From an uncultured bacterium (lineage in GTDB: Bacteria > Bacteroidota > Bacteroidia > Bacteroidales > Bacteroidaceae), in NCBI GenBank assembly GCA_946546825.1, contig CAMNOK010000002.1:1-64000 (forward strand): DNA of 64,000 bases, given 5' to 3'. The position numbers and the translations under genes were made by a program. Within the stretch, counting starts at the first letter, position 1; each line of letters starts with the position of its first letter. The notes beneath the pieces were generated by a model that worked only from the letters and a program-made list of their open reading frames with translations, did no database searches and was not told the origin of the DNA. Below are positions 48,931 through 58,447 of this stretch, piece by piece.

Positions 48931-51900
48931 GGTTTTCAGTGATGTTGACAGGAATGATTTGGTTGCTATAAACAAACCAGAGGTAGCCGCTGACGTTGTT
49001 GTAGCCCATATCGGTCAGCAGTGAGATGTAGTCAGATACTTGATGGCTATAGTCTGTAAGGTTAGCTTGCGTGGGGGCTCCGAACTTGAAATCTACAACG
49101 ATCATCTCTTGTCCGTTGGTCATCACGCGGTCTGGCCGGCGTTCCTTCACTTTCCCGGTCTCGTCATCGACATGCAGGATGGTGCACTCGTTGAACAGTT
49201 GCCAGCGGTCGGAGAACCAGTCGGCAACCTTCGGCGACTCCAGTCTGCGACGAATCATGTCGGCCAGTCGCTGACGTGATAACGTGTCATCGTAGAGCAC
49301 ACCGTCGCTTTCAAGCTGACGAATGGCAGCGGGAATGTCGGTCACAGTGTGCACGGTGGAAAAGATGTTGTGCAGAACACTGCCCATGCGGATATATTCC
49401 TTCTGTTTTTCTTCAGCTTCCGTGCCTTCGACGAAGTCTTTGCTCTTGTTGCTTTGGCGGAATACGGCTCGCAGTGGGAAGTTCTCCATGGTGAGTGAGA
49501 TGGAGGTGGGGCTGGTGGTGAAGACATTTTGACTCTTGCCTGTAGCAACGCTCTGCGGTTCTTGCTGGCTTTCGGTCGCTGGCAACGGGCGGCTCACGGT
49601 GTTGTCCAGAGAACCGTAGGTGAAAGTCAAGACATCGTTTTTCTCGGCAGAGTTTCCTTCCAGAAGGGAGTCTTCTAACAGATGTTTCAACTCAGGCATA
49701 CTGTCTTCAATGACACGTGAGCGGAGGTTGTTGCCACCTCTTCGGGCCATCACGAAGAGTGATTTCCTGGCTCGCGTGAAGGCCACATAGAGCAGGTTCA
49801 GGTTATCGACAGTGTCTTGGAGGTGCTCTGTCAGATAGTCGGCTTCAAAGATAGAGCCTTTCATCTGTTTCTCGCTGTAATCGACGGGAATGACAGGAAG
49901 TTGGTCGAATGGCGCCTGGCCATGTTCCGGTGTGCACCAGAGAAGTGACCCTTTGTTGAGCGTCCAGTCGCAGTTAGGTATGATGACGTGGTCGAATTCA
50001 AGTCCCTTGCTTTTATGGATGGTGATGAGACGAATACCGTCGGCCTCATCGCTATGAATGGTTTTTTCGTGCAGTGTATCGTCCCATTCGGCCAGAAAAG
50101 CCTCCATATTGGCCACATGCTCGTTGAGCCACTGTGCCATCAGGTCGAAGAATGCGCATAGGTAGGCACTCTGCTCCTGAAGTTTCTTGAGCTGGAAGAT
50201 GTCGAACAACTGTTCTGCCAGGTCGGTCATAGGCATGGCCGCCAGGTCGGCAAAGCTATTGCGGTAGGCCGGGGGCAACTGCTCGTCAAGGTCAACGGTT
50301 CGCAGTAGCAGGCTGCTCTCGGGGGCATCGTTGTGAAGGATGGCGCGTTGGTAGGCTTTGACGAGAGAAGCCTTGATGAGTCTGTCATCAGGTTGAAGTA
50401 GCAGGCGCATGGCATTGACAAGGATGCCGACGGCCAGTGAACTGTCGAGTCGGAAAGCCTCGTCGGACACCATCTTGATGTCTGGACGCTCCTGCATATA
50501 GTGTTCAGCAATGGCCTGTATGGTCTTGTTGGAGCGTACGAGGATGGCCATGTTGCTGTAGGGCACCCCACGCGCCGTCAGGGCATCGATATGTTCGGTC
50601 ATCAGGTGTAGGGCCTCTGTCTGTGCGTCTTTCTGCGGAAGCAGCGTCAGACAAACATAACCTTTGTCTGTGGGCTTGTTTTCCGGATATTGCTGGGCCA
50701 CCAGGTCATAGGCCTTTTTCATCTGAAGGGCCTCATCAGGGTTTTCCATATCCAGACGGTTATATTCCAGTTGTGCTGCTATGGTGAAAAAGGCGTTGTT
50801 GAACTCTATGATGTGCACGTCGGAGCGGCGGTTGTAGCGCATGGGTATAACGTCGAGCTGGCGAGTGTCAAACTCGCTTTCTATCTCGTTGAGCAAGCGC
50901 CAGTCACCAGAACGCCAGCGATAGATGCTCTGCTTGACGTCGCCCACAATGATGTCGTGTGACGATTCGTGACTTAGACATTCCTTCAGCAGTACTTTGA
51001 AATTGTCCCACTGAATGGTGCTGGTATCCTGAAACTCATCGATCATGATGTGTTCGATGCGATTACCAATCTTTTCGAAGATGAAGGGGGAGTCGGTGTC
51101 GCGGATGAGTTCGTTCAGCAAATGCTGTGTGTCGGACAGAAGGAAACGGTTGGCTTCGGCATTCAACTGTCTTACTTTCTCGTCAATGCTGTTTAAGAGA
51201 CGTAATTGGCTGAGGTGTTTGAGGGTGATGTCGGCCGACTTGTAAAGCTTCAGATGACGCGGACGCTCACGCTCGGCGTTCAGCAGCAGTGGAATGAGCG
51301 TCTCTACGACCAGTAGGTAGCGTGGATCGGATGCTGTCAGATCGCTCTTCTTCAGCCAGCCTTCAGCTCCGTTCATGGCGGCTTCTATGCGTTTGCCAAT
51401 GAGTTTGTCGCTGTCGAAGACCCCTTTGCGTAGTTTTACAAAATAGCCGCAGGCGCCATTGGCTCCGTTGGAGAAGTCGCTGACGTTGAGTCCATGCTGC
51501 TCCAGTATATCAAAGAACTGCTCTGCGGGTTGGAGCAGGTTTTTGTGGGCTTTCTCCTTGATGGCGCGAAGCTGACTTGAAAATGTCGTGAAGAAATCTT
51601 TCGTGGCAAGTTGGCGGCTCACTTCGGCCCCACGTTCCTTGTAGATGTCCTTAAAAATGTTTTCACCGAAGCGCTTAATCTGACCGATGACGTTCCAACC
51701 CTTGTCATCATCAATGTTGTCGCGAATGTAGCTCATGATCCACTTCAACTCCAGACTGCTTGCCTGCAGGTCTTCAATGAGCTGGTCAACGGCCTGCTGC
51801 TCCACCTGTTTGTCGTTGAGCCCGATATGGAGGTTGGCAGTAAGGTCGAGCTCACGGGCAAGGTTGCGGAGCACACTTTGGAAGAAGGAGTCGATGGTCT

Positions 51901-52234
51901 CGACGCGGAAGTAGTTGTAATGGTGAATCAGGTTGGTTAGAGCCAGGCGGGCATTGCGGGAAGCAAGGCTTCGACTGACATTCAGTTCGCTGGTCACCGT
52001 CTCAATATAGCTTTCGGAATCGGGGTCGAGCTTCCAAATGCCGTAGAGCTGGCTAAGTATGCGTGTCTTCATTTCCTCGGTGGCCTTGTTGGTAAAGGTC
52101 ACGGCCAGAATGTTGCGGTAGCAGTCAGGATTCTGCACCAATAGCTTGATATACTCTACAGCTAAGCGGTAGGTTTTGCCTGAACCTGCACCGGCTTTAT
52201 AGACAGTCAGTTGTTTGTCGGAGGTTTCTCTCAT
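48923..52234 (-). CDS. UvrD/Rep-type helicase-nuclease, AddA/RecB-like
   Basis: 1103 aa; Walker A AGAGSGKTYRLA; IMIDEFQDTS; VVDFKFG nuclease motif. Confidence 0.88.
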   Translation of the reverse strand: MRETSDKQLTVYKAGAGSGKTYRLAVEYIKLLVQNPDCYRNILAVTFTNKATEEMKTRILSQLYGIWKLDPDSESYIETVTSELNVSRSLASRNARLALTNLIHHYNYFRVETIDSFFQSVLRNLARELDLTANLHIGLNDKQVEQQAVDQLIEDLQASSLELKWIMSYIRDNIDDDKGWNVIGQIKRFGENIFKDIYKERGAEVSRQLATKDFFTTFSSQLRAIKEKAHKNLLQPAEQFFDILEQHGLNVSDFSNGANGACGYFVKLRKGVFDSDKLIGKRIEAAMNGAEGWLKKSDLTASDPRYLLVVETLIPLLLNAERERPRHLKLYKSADITLKHLSQLRLLNSIDEKVRQLNAEANRFLLSDTQHLLNELIRDTDSPFIFEKIGNRIEHIMIDEFQDTSTIQWDNFKVLLKECLSHESSHDIIVGDVKQSIYRWRSGDWRLLNEIESEFDTRQLDVIPMRYNRRSDVHIIEFNNAFFTIAAQLEYNRLDMENPDEALQMKKAYDLVAQQYPENKPTDKGYVCLTLLPQKDAQTEALHLMTEHIDALTARGVPYSNMAILVRSNKTIQAIAEHYMQERPDIKMVSDEAFRLDSSLAVGILVNAMRLLLQPDDRLIKASLVKAYQRAILHNDAPESSLLLRTVDLDEQLPPAYRNSFADLAAMPMTDLAEQLFDIFQLKKLQEQSAYLCAFFDLMAQWLNEHVANMEAFLAEWDDTLHEKTIHSDEADGIRLITIHKSKGLEFDHVIIPNCDWTLNKGSLLWCTPEHGQAPFDQLPVIPVDYSEKQMKGSIFEADYLTEHLQDTVDNLNLLYVAFTRARKSLFVMARRGGNNLRSRVIEDSMPELKHLLEDSLLEGNSAEKNDVLTFTYGSLDNTVSRPLPATESQQEPQSVATGKSQNVFTTSPTSISLTMENFPLRAVFRQSNKSKDFVEGTEAEEKQKEYIRMGSVLHNIFSTVHTVTDIPAAIRQLESDGVLYDDTLSRQRLADMIRRRLESPKVADWFSDRWQLFNECTILHVDDETGKVKERRPDRVMTNGQEMIVVDFKFGAPTQANLTDYSHQVSDYISLLTDMGYNNVSGYLWFVYSNQIIPVNITENHE

Positions 52235-52259
52235 GAGGGTATATAGTTAAGGTGGGGTG

Positions 52260-54320
52260 CTACCAGTTGCGAAAGAGTTCCAATTCGAATTTGCAGCCAA
52301 AGCCTTCATACTTACCTTTCTTGCAGGCTATAAAGGTTCCTACAGACAGGTAGCGGGTGCTGATGCCATAGCCCAGTTCTATATAGGGTGTATAGGCTTT
52401 CACCGAGAGTGCGCTGGCATAGATGCGTTCCATCTCGACAAATCTGCCCAATAGCGGAAGTCTGCTTGCCAGCAGCAGGGGAGACTCGTAGGTGAAGTTT
52501 CCCCGCAGGTAGAACTGGGATGAATTGTACCACTCACTGCGGAGGAGTTCAAACTCGCCGGTCCAGTCGTCTTCCCGTCCAAGGGGAATGTTGTTTTCGT
52601 GGAAGTTGGCGAAGCTGATGAAGTAGCGTCCACTTCCACGTTTTGTGTAGAGACCGGACCCCATTCGTATGAAGTATCGGCGCAGACGGGTGAGACTATG
52701 GACATAGTTGGCATCAAGCTCCCAGCGTTCGAATCCCATGTTGGATTGAAACAATCCCTTGATACTTCGTTCGTATTCGGTCGTAATGTTCAGACCATCT
52801 AACCAAATAGGCTTATAGGTGAGAGAGAACATCGGGGCTACAGAGCGGAAGGTGTTGTCTATGTCGTAATGTATCAGGGCTGCAGAGTGGTGGCTACGTC
52901 GGTGCTGAATGTGTAGTCCACCATCAATGCGCCATTCGGGGGTAATGTCGATGCCGGCATGTAGATGTAGCTGAGTGTTACGAAAGTAGTCGAGTTGTTG
53001 ACGTTCCCAGTTGACGGTGTCTCCCTGTTCTCTGACAATGTCTTTCAGCAGGTTGGAGTCGTAGAGCTTGTCTCCGCAGCGGAAGTCTATGCCCACAAAG
53101 CCATTACGGTCTCGATCGAAGTCGTAACGCAGTGGCACCTCCATGTAGAGGCGTTTCTGCTTGAAGGAGTAACTGGCTTTTATCCGGGCGGTCAGGTCGG
53201 AGTTGCTGCCAAGAAGATATATGCTCTTGACATCAAACTTGTAGATTATGCCCTTAGAGTGGCTGTATCGCAGATAAAGGGGATTGAATATAGGACTTAG
53301 CTGCACATAGCCCCGTTTGCCGTGAAAGTCGGTTCTGATTTTGTTAAGCATGTTCTCACTCACCAGGTCCAAGGTGGTTTCCAATAGGCGGTTGTCTCCC
53401 GATGCAACGGTGTCATTGGCGACAACGGCAGAATCAATTGCTGACTCGGATTGCCTATCGGTCAATGCGAAGTGGCTGTCGAAGAGCTCTTGTTCGAAGG
53501 CTGTGAGGGGTTGAGGACGAATGGCTTTCATGCTTTCCAAAGGATGGGCAACGATGCTGTCTTCGCTGACCTCAATGCCGATATCGAAGAAACTCTTTAT
53601 CTCTGCTCTCAACACGTTTCCCATGAAGGCAAACCGACAATTTGCATAGCAGTAGTCTGGAAAGAGCGATTTTGCTCCTTGTTTGTTCATATTGACAAAA
53701 AGCGTGAAGCGAATCTGGTCGTACTCTCCTTTGAAGGAAGCCTCTATGAGACGACCGGTGAGTGTGTCAATTCTGGCTGTTCCATAAACCAGTTGTGTGT
53801 TGGAATGTGTCGGCGTAAATGTGATGTCGGCCGTACCGTTGTCGAAAGGTTCAATCTTGTATTTGTAGAAACTTCGGTTGTGGCGGTTCAGTGGAGAAAT
53901 GAGGTGATCATCTATGATGGTTTGTGCATAGGGGGTAGGAGTCGTGAATTGACGCAGGGTGCGCATGGTGCGGTGGGAGTGTGGAATCGTGGTCAGCGAG
54001 AGCAGTCGCTGAGTTTTCATGCTCATCTCGCCGTCGTAGGTCAGACAATCAAAAAATTCACCCACGAAGTGACGTTTCCTGGCTCTTGCAAGGTCGTACA
54101 TCGTGGGAAGACTTGCCATCAACACATTGCGTTTGTCGGTGTGCAGGGTAAGTTTGTGATAGTTGTATGATTTAGTGGGCAGGTTGTTCAACGTGTCTGC
54201 CTGTTGTGCATAGGCCCACATGCGTTCAAGCAGATGCGTCTTCAAACGGTCTTTGGCACTGACTTCAGTAGCCGTCAAGAGCCATGCCGTTGCAAAAAGT
54301 ATGCAGACACGCCAGACCAC
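52260..54320 (-). CDS. DUF5686-like outer-membrane-associated protein
   Basis: 686 aa; signal peptide, beta-rich C-terminus; architecture recalled, not searched. Confidence 0.6.
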   Translation of the reverse strand: MVWRVCILFATAWLLTATEVSAKDRLKTHLLERMWAYAQQADTLNNLPTKSYNYHKLTLHTDKRNVLMASLPTMYDLARARKRHFVGEFFDCLTYDGEMSMKTQRLLSLTTIPHSHRTMRTLRQFTTPTPYAQTIIDDHLISPLNRHNRSFYKYKIEPFDNGTADITFTPTHSNTQLVYGTARIDTLTGRLIEASFKGEYDQIRFTLFVNMNKQGAKSLFPDYCYANCRFAFMGNVLRAEIKSFFDIGIEVSEDSIVAHPLESMKAIRPQPLTAFEQELFDSHFALTDRQSESAIDSAVVANDTVASGDNRLLETTLDLVSENMLNKIRTDFHGKRGYVQLSPIFNPLYLRYSHSKGIIYKFDVKSIYLLGSNSDLTARIKASYSFKQKRLYMEVPLRYDFDRDRNGFVGIDFRCGDKLYDSNLLKDIVREQGDTVNWERQQLDYFRNTQLHLHAGIDITPEWRIDGGLHIQHRRSHHSAALIHYDIDNTFRSVAPMFSLTYKPIWLDGLNITTEYERSIKGLFQSNMGFERWELDANYVHSLTRLRRYFIRMGSGLYTKRGSGRYFISFANFHENNIPLGREDDWTGEFELLRSEWYNSSQFYLRGNFTYESPLLLASRLPLLGRFVEMERIYASALSVKAYTPYIELGYGISTRYLSVGTFIACKKGKYEGFGCKFELELFRNW

Positions 54321-54334
54321 CTGGAAAGAAGTGT

Positions 54335-55207
54335 TTATCCGAGGTACTTCATGAGGATGGAGGCATAGCCACTTTCGCGAAGCTTTGTGATGCTTTTCTC
54401 CCTGATTTGGCGAACACGTTCACGGGTGAGGCCGAGCTGGTCGCCAATTTCTTCCAGTCCCTTCTCATGGCAACCGATGCCGAAGCATTCGCGAATGATG
54501 GTAATCTCACGATCCTTGAGCACCTTTGAGAGTACGGAATTAAGTTCCTGCGACATTGATTCGTGGTCCACCTGACGATCGGTGCGGCTATCGTCTCCAG
54601 AAGGCATCACGTCGAGCATACAGTTATCTTCACCATCCTGAAATGGTGCGTCAATGCTGACATGATGACCATCGGCCATCATGCTCTGGCCAATCTTCTC
54701 TTCGTCGAGATTGGTGGCCTCAGAAAGCTCTGAGATAGAGGGGTGACGCTGATTCTCCTGCTCAAACTTGTTGATTTCGTGGTTGATTTTGTTCAATGAA
54801 CCAACCTGATTGAGTGGCAGACGTACGATGCGACTCTGCTCTGCAATGGCTTGCAGAATGCTTTGGCGAATCCACCAAACAGCATAGGAGATGAACTTGA
54901 AGCCACGGGTTTCGTCAAACTTCTGAGCAGCCTTAATCAAGCCAATGTTACCTTCGTCGATAAGGTCGGTGAGCGTAAGGCCTTGGTGCTGATACTGCTT
55001 GGCTACGGATACCACGAAGCGCAGGTTGGCAGTTACCAGCTTGTCTTTTGCACGCTCTCCCTCGGGACCGCCCTTTTTAATCTTCTGTGCCAACTCTATT
55101 TCCTCGTCAATAGTAATGAGAGGGGCACGTCCAATTTCAACAAGATACTTGTCAAGGGCTTCACTCGAACGATTGGTGATACTCTTCTGAATTTTTAACT
55201 GTCTCAT
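54335..55207 (-). CDS. rpoD: RNA polymerase sigma factor RpoD (short Bacteroidota form)
   Basis: 290 aa; regions 2-4 present (FKFISYAVWWIRQSI, LGLTRERVRQIREK). Confidence 0.93.
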   Translation of the reverse strand: MRQLKIQKSITNRSSEALDKYLVEIGRAPLITIDEEIELAQKIKKGGPEGERAKDKLVTANLRFVVSVAKQYQHQGLTLTDLIDEGNIGLIKAAQKFDETRGFKFISYAVWWIRQSILQAIAEQSRIVRLPLNQVGSLNKINHEINKFEQENQRHPSISELSEATNLDEEKIGQSMMADGHHVSIDAPFQDGEDNCMLDVMPSGDDSRTDRQVDHESMSQELNSVLSKVLKDREITIIRECFGIGCHEKGLEEIGDQLGLTRERVRQIREKSITKLRESGYASILMKYLG

Positions 55208-55292
55208 GTTCTGTTTCTCCTAAATGCATCTGCTTGATAATATAAGTGCTTGATTATCAAGTTAATAAACTACAAATCCTTTATAAAGCGGC

Positions 55293-55301
55293 GCAAAGTT
55301 A
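55293..55301 (-). promoter_or_regulatory. -7 element TAACTTTGC (minus) upstream of rpoD
   Basis: Plus-strand GCAAAGTTA. Confidence 0.5.
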
Positions 55302-55350
55302 CTAAAAATTTAGTATCGTTGTGCTTTTTATTTCATAGCTTTTGCATTAT

Positions 55351-56094
55351 TTAACAATTTCTTTTAAGAAACTCTTCGGCGGCAGCGAGGTCGGCTGGGG
55401 TATCTATGCCCACGGTCTCAATATCGGTAAGACCAACTCGGATGCGGTAGCCGTTTTGTAGCCAGCGCAGTTGTTCAAGGCTCTCGGCCAGTTCCAGTGA
55501 CGATTGTGGCAAGCTGGTGATTTCGCGCAGCACCTTTGTGCGGTATGCATACAGGCCAAGATGTTTCAGAAAGGGATAATGGCTCAGCCACTCGCCCTTT
55601 TCTACTCCACGGACGAAGGGAATGATGCTTCTGGAAAAATAAAGTGCAAAGCCACGGTTATCGACAACAATCTTCGGTGAGTTGGTGTTCTCAACAGACT
55701 CCATGTTGGTAAAGGGCTTGCCAAGAGTGGCAATCTGCGTCTCCGGAATATCAAAACACTTGCAGACGGTTTCTATCTGTGTGGCATGGATGAAGGGCTC
55801 GTCACCTTGCACATTGATTACGACATCCCAGCTTCCGCCAATCTTTTCAACGGCTTCCTCGATGCGATCGGTACCACTCTTGTGGTTGGGCGACGTCATA
55901 ATAGCTTTGCCACCAAACTGTTCAACGGCCTGGAAGATGCGGTCGTCATCGGTAGCAACGTAGGCATCTGGAATGACATTGGTAACTTGTTCGTAAACGC
56001 GCTGAATGACAGGCTTGCCACCCAACATGGCTAAAGGCTTGCCTGGAAAACGTGTGGAGGCATAGCGTGCGGGAATGATAGCGATAAATTTCAT
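55351..56094 (-). CDS. kdsB: 3-deoxy-manno-octulosonate cytidylyltransferase
   Basis: Start MKFIAIIPARYASTRFPGKPLA; VINVQGDEPF. Confidence 0.94.
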   Translation of the reverse strand: MKFIAIIPARYASTRFPGKPLAMLGGKPVIQRVYEQVTNVIPDAYVATDDDRIFQAVEQFGGKAIMTSPNHKSGTDRIEEAVEKIGGSWDVVINVQGDEPFIHATQIETVCKCFDIPETQIATLGKPFTNMESVENTNSPKIVVDNRGFALYFSRSIIPFVRGVEKGEWLSHYPFLKHLGLYAYRTKVLREITSLPQSSLELAESLEQLRWLQNGYRIRVGLTDIETVGIDTPADLAAAEEFLKRNC

Positions 56095-56171
56095 TTGTAT
56101 ATATGGTTGTTTTAATTTCAATTGGATATCTTTCTTCTTTTCTCACTTTTCTGAGTGAAAGTCAACAACTT

Positions 56172-57686
56172 TTATCGGGTACTGTGAAGACCTTCCAAAA
56201 TCTCGTATTTGTGAGCCATCATGCGGTTGTAGATATTGCGCAACCAGAGCGATCTGCTGAAGATAAAGGTTAAACCTATGGCCATCATCACCAAATAGGC
56301 AGCAGTGTTACTCATAATAGACTCAAGCATGGTGACAAGTACGAGGGGCAGACCGAAAGCAGTGAGCGTGACAATAAACTGGATATAGTTGTTTTCAATG
56401 CCGTTGGATGAGATGAGCCTTGAGTTGAGTGGAAGGGTCGTGTGGTTATAGACGGCCATCTGGAAGAGCACGAAGAACTGGAATCCTGCTGTGAAGAGTC
56501 CATAGGAGATGAGCATCAGCAGCGACCACTTACCAGAAAAAACTGGGGGAAGCATGAGCGTGAAGGGTAGCAGCAGCAATGCAGAATAAAAGATATACTT
56601 AGCTTCGAGCATGTGGAGGATATTCTCTTTTCTAATCATCAGACAATCAATATAGTTGCCTTCATAACTCATGATTTTCTGTAGCAGAGTTCCTCCGAAT
56701 ATAACATAGTTATAGACACACCAAAAGTTGGTCATGAAGTCGCTGTCATAAACATCTGTGAAAGCGATGGCCAGGCTCATGACGACAACGATAGCGGTGG
56801 AAAAGATGAAGCTTTTGCGTGGGTTTTTATTGCGCAAGATGCTTTTCACCTCCAGCTTGATATATTGGCCAATTATGCCGTAGTGGTCCAGAAAACGGAA
56901 GGCAGTCAAGCGAACATGATGCGAAGAGGTGGAGTGAGAGAGTTCTTTCCAGATATAATAATGTTGCACCTGGCGATTGACGGCCAGCATAACGATGAGT
57001 AAGAATAATTCTGCCAAGAGAGGCCATAAACTGCCTTTGAGCAGAGCGTCGGCCACTTGTTCATAGAAATCAGTGAACTCTACGGCTGGATGGTCGGTCA
57101 CGAGGTAGGCCAGTAGCGGACTATAGACCAATAGGTAAAAACTCAGTGGTAGCAGCCAATAGATGAGACGGTCGTTGATGAGAGTTCGAACGAGTAGATA
57201 CCATTGGCTGTTTACTAATATCATCAGTAAGTAAAGGAGCAACAAGTTGACGGTGATGCCGATGCCATGTGTGAATACTACCGACATCAGGGCATAAGGT
57301 ACGAGAAAGAAAAACCAGGTCAGATTACTCCAGCTGCACAGCGTTGTTATCAAGAATGATTCGATGCAGGCATAGCGAGGTATGTTGATGAGCAGATATG
57401 GTCGTATGAGCTGAGCGGGGGTCTGCTGGGCAATGAAACGAAACAGGAAGTCGATGGTAAGTAGGAAGGGTGCAATGAGAAGAGCCATTTCCACGGAGTC
57501 GAGACTACGGGAACTGTTGACCATAAAAGCAAACATTACAGCAAAGCCCATTAAATAAATTACTGTAATGGTGGCAACAATGGCCATAACCCACTTGGCG
57601 GCCTTGTTGCGGGCAAAGTCCAGACTTCGTTTGTCTGCCAGCAGTCGGTGGCGACGCAGTTCCAGAAAAATCTGTAGCCGATTCAT
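56172..57686 (-). CDS. DUF5687 family multi-pass membrane protein
   Basis: 504 aa; starts MNRLQIFLELRRHRLLADKRS; many TM helices. Confidence 0.7.
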   Translation of the reverse strand: MNRLQIFLELRRHRLLADKRSLDFARNKAAKWVMAIVATITVIYLMGFAVMFAFMVNSSRSLDSVEMALLIAPFLLTIDFLFRFIAQQTPAQLIRPYLLINIPRYACIESFLITTLCSWSNLTWFFFLVPYALMSVVFTHGIGITVNLLLLYLLMILVNSQWYLLVRTLINDRLIYWLLPLSFYLLVYSPLLAYLVTDHPAVEFTDFYEQVADALLKGSLWPLLAELFLLIVMLAVNRQVQHYYIWKELSHSTSSHHVRLTAFRFLDHYGIIGQYIKLEVKSILRNKNPRKSFIFSTAIVVVMSLAIAFTDVYDSDFMTNFWCVYNYVIFGGTLLQKIMSYEGNYIDCLMIRKENILHMLEAKYIFYSALLLLPFTLMLPPVFSGKWSLLMLISYGLFTAGFQFFVLFQMAVYNHTTLPLNSRLISSNGIENNYIQFIVTLTAFGLPLVLVTMLESIMSNTAAYLVMMAIGLTFIFSRSLWLRNIYNRMMAHKYEILEGLHSTR

Positions 57687-57700
57687 CTTGTTCTGTCGAG

Positions 57701-58312
57701 TTATCTCAGGTCGATGACTTCTGCTTTAGGAAAGTCTTTTTGTTGAAACACAAAGACATTGTCCGCCTGGTTTTTGGCTTGGAAATTGGTGATGTTGATA
57801 GTGGTCCAAGTATCTTTTTGCTTCATCTTTACCTGTTGTGGAACATAGCTGGTTTTGTTGATGAGAATATAGATCTCCTGTACACTGCGTTTCTTGTTCT
57901 GTGCGGTGAGATGAACAAGGTAGTTGCTACCAGAGTTGGTCATTGAAAGATCGAAGCCCTTCTTATACATCGTGATAAACAGGTAGGGGTTCATGGCTGC
58001 CTGCTGTGACTCGGTGGGGGTGGTTATATTGACTTCTTCCGTCTGCTTGAGGTAGGTCCACTGGGTCTTACCATTGTACCATACTACGGCCTGTGGGGTA
58101 GTGACATGAAATTTATTAGCCTTGATGGCAATAGTTCCAGTAGTCTTGCCGGTCTTAGGATTGCTTAGTGAAAACGAGGCACTGGCTCCACCTTTACGTC
58201 CGATGACGGAGGCTGTCTTGTCGAGGACTTTTCTGACTTTTTGTACATTTTGTGCTTCTATGCCAGTGACAGCCAGCAATAGCATTGTTAAAAGAATTAT
58301 AGACTTTTTCAT
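57701..58312 (-). CDS. LolA-like outer membrane lipoprotein carrier
   Basis: 203 aa; signal peptide; TGTIAIKANKFHVTTPQAVVWYNGKTQWTYL. Confidence 0.8.
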   Translation of the reverse strand: MKKSIILLTMLLLAVTGIEAQNVQKVRKVLDKTASVIGRKGGASASFSLSNPKTGKTTGTIAIKANKFHVTTPQAVVWYNGKTQWTYLKQTEEVNITTPTESQQAAMNPYLFITMYKKGFDLSMTNSGSNYLVHLTAQNKKRSVQEIYILINKTSYVPQQVKMKQKDTWTTINITNFQAKNQADNVFVFQQKDFPKAEVIDLR

Positions 58313-58447
58313 TTTTTCTTCTTTCTATTTATTAATATGTTATCTACAAGTTTGTGTCTTCTAAATGTTCAAAGTAATGCGGAAAGCGCGATAAGTAGAG
58401 GCGTTCTAAGATCATCGAGAATACTGATGATCCATGAATTGTTGACT

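Noticed and set aside
52722-52745. tRNA T-loop-like GTTCGAATCCC
   Set aside because: Lies inside the 52260-54320 CDS with no acceptor stem or other tRNA arms around it.
58410-58432. GATCATC...GATGATC hairpin just after ftsK
   Set aside because: Only a 7-bp stem and no T tract on the minus strand; too weak to call a terminator.
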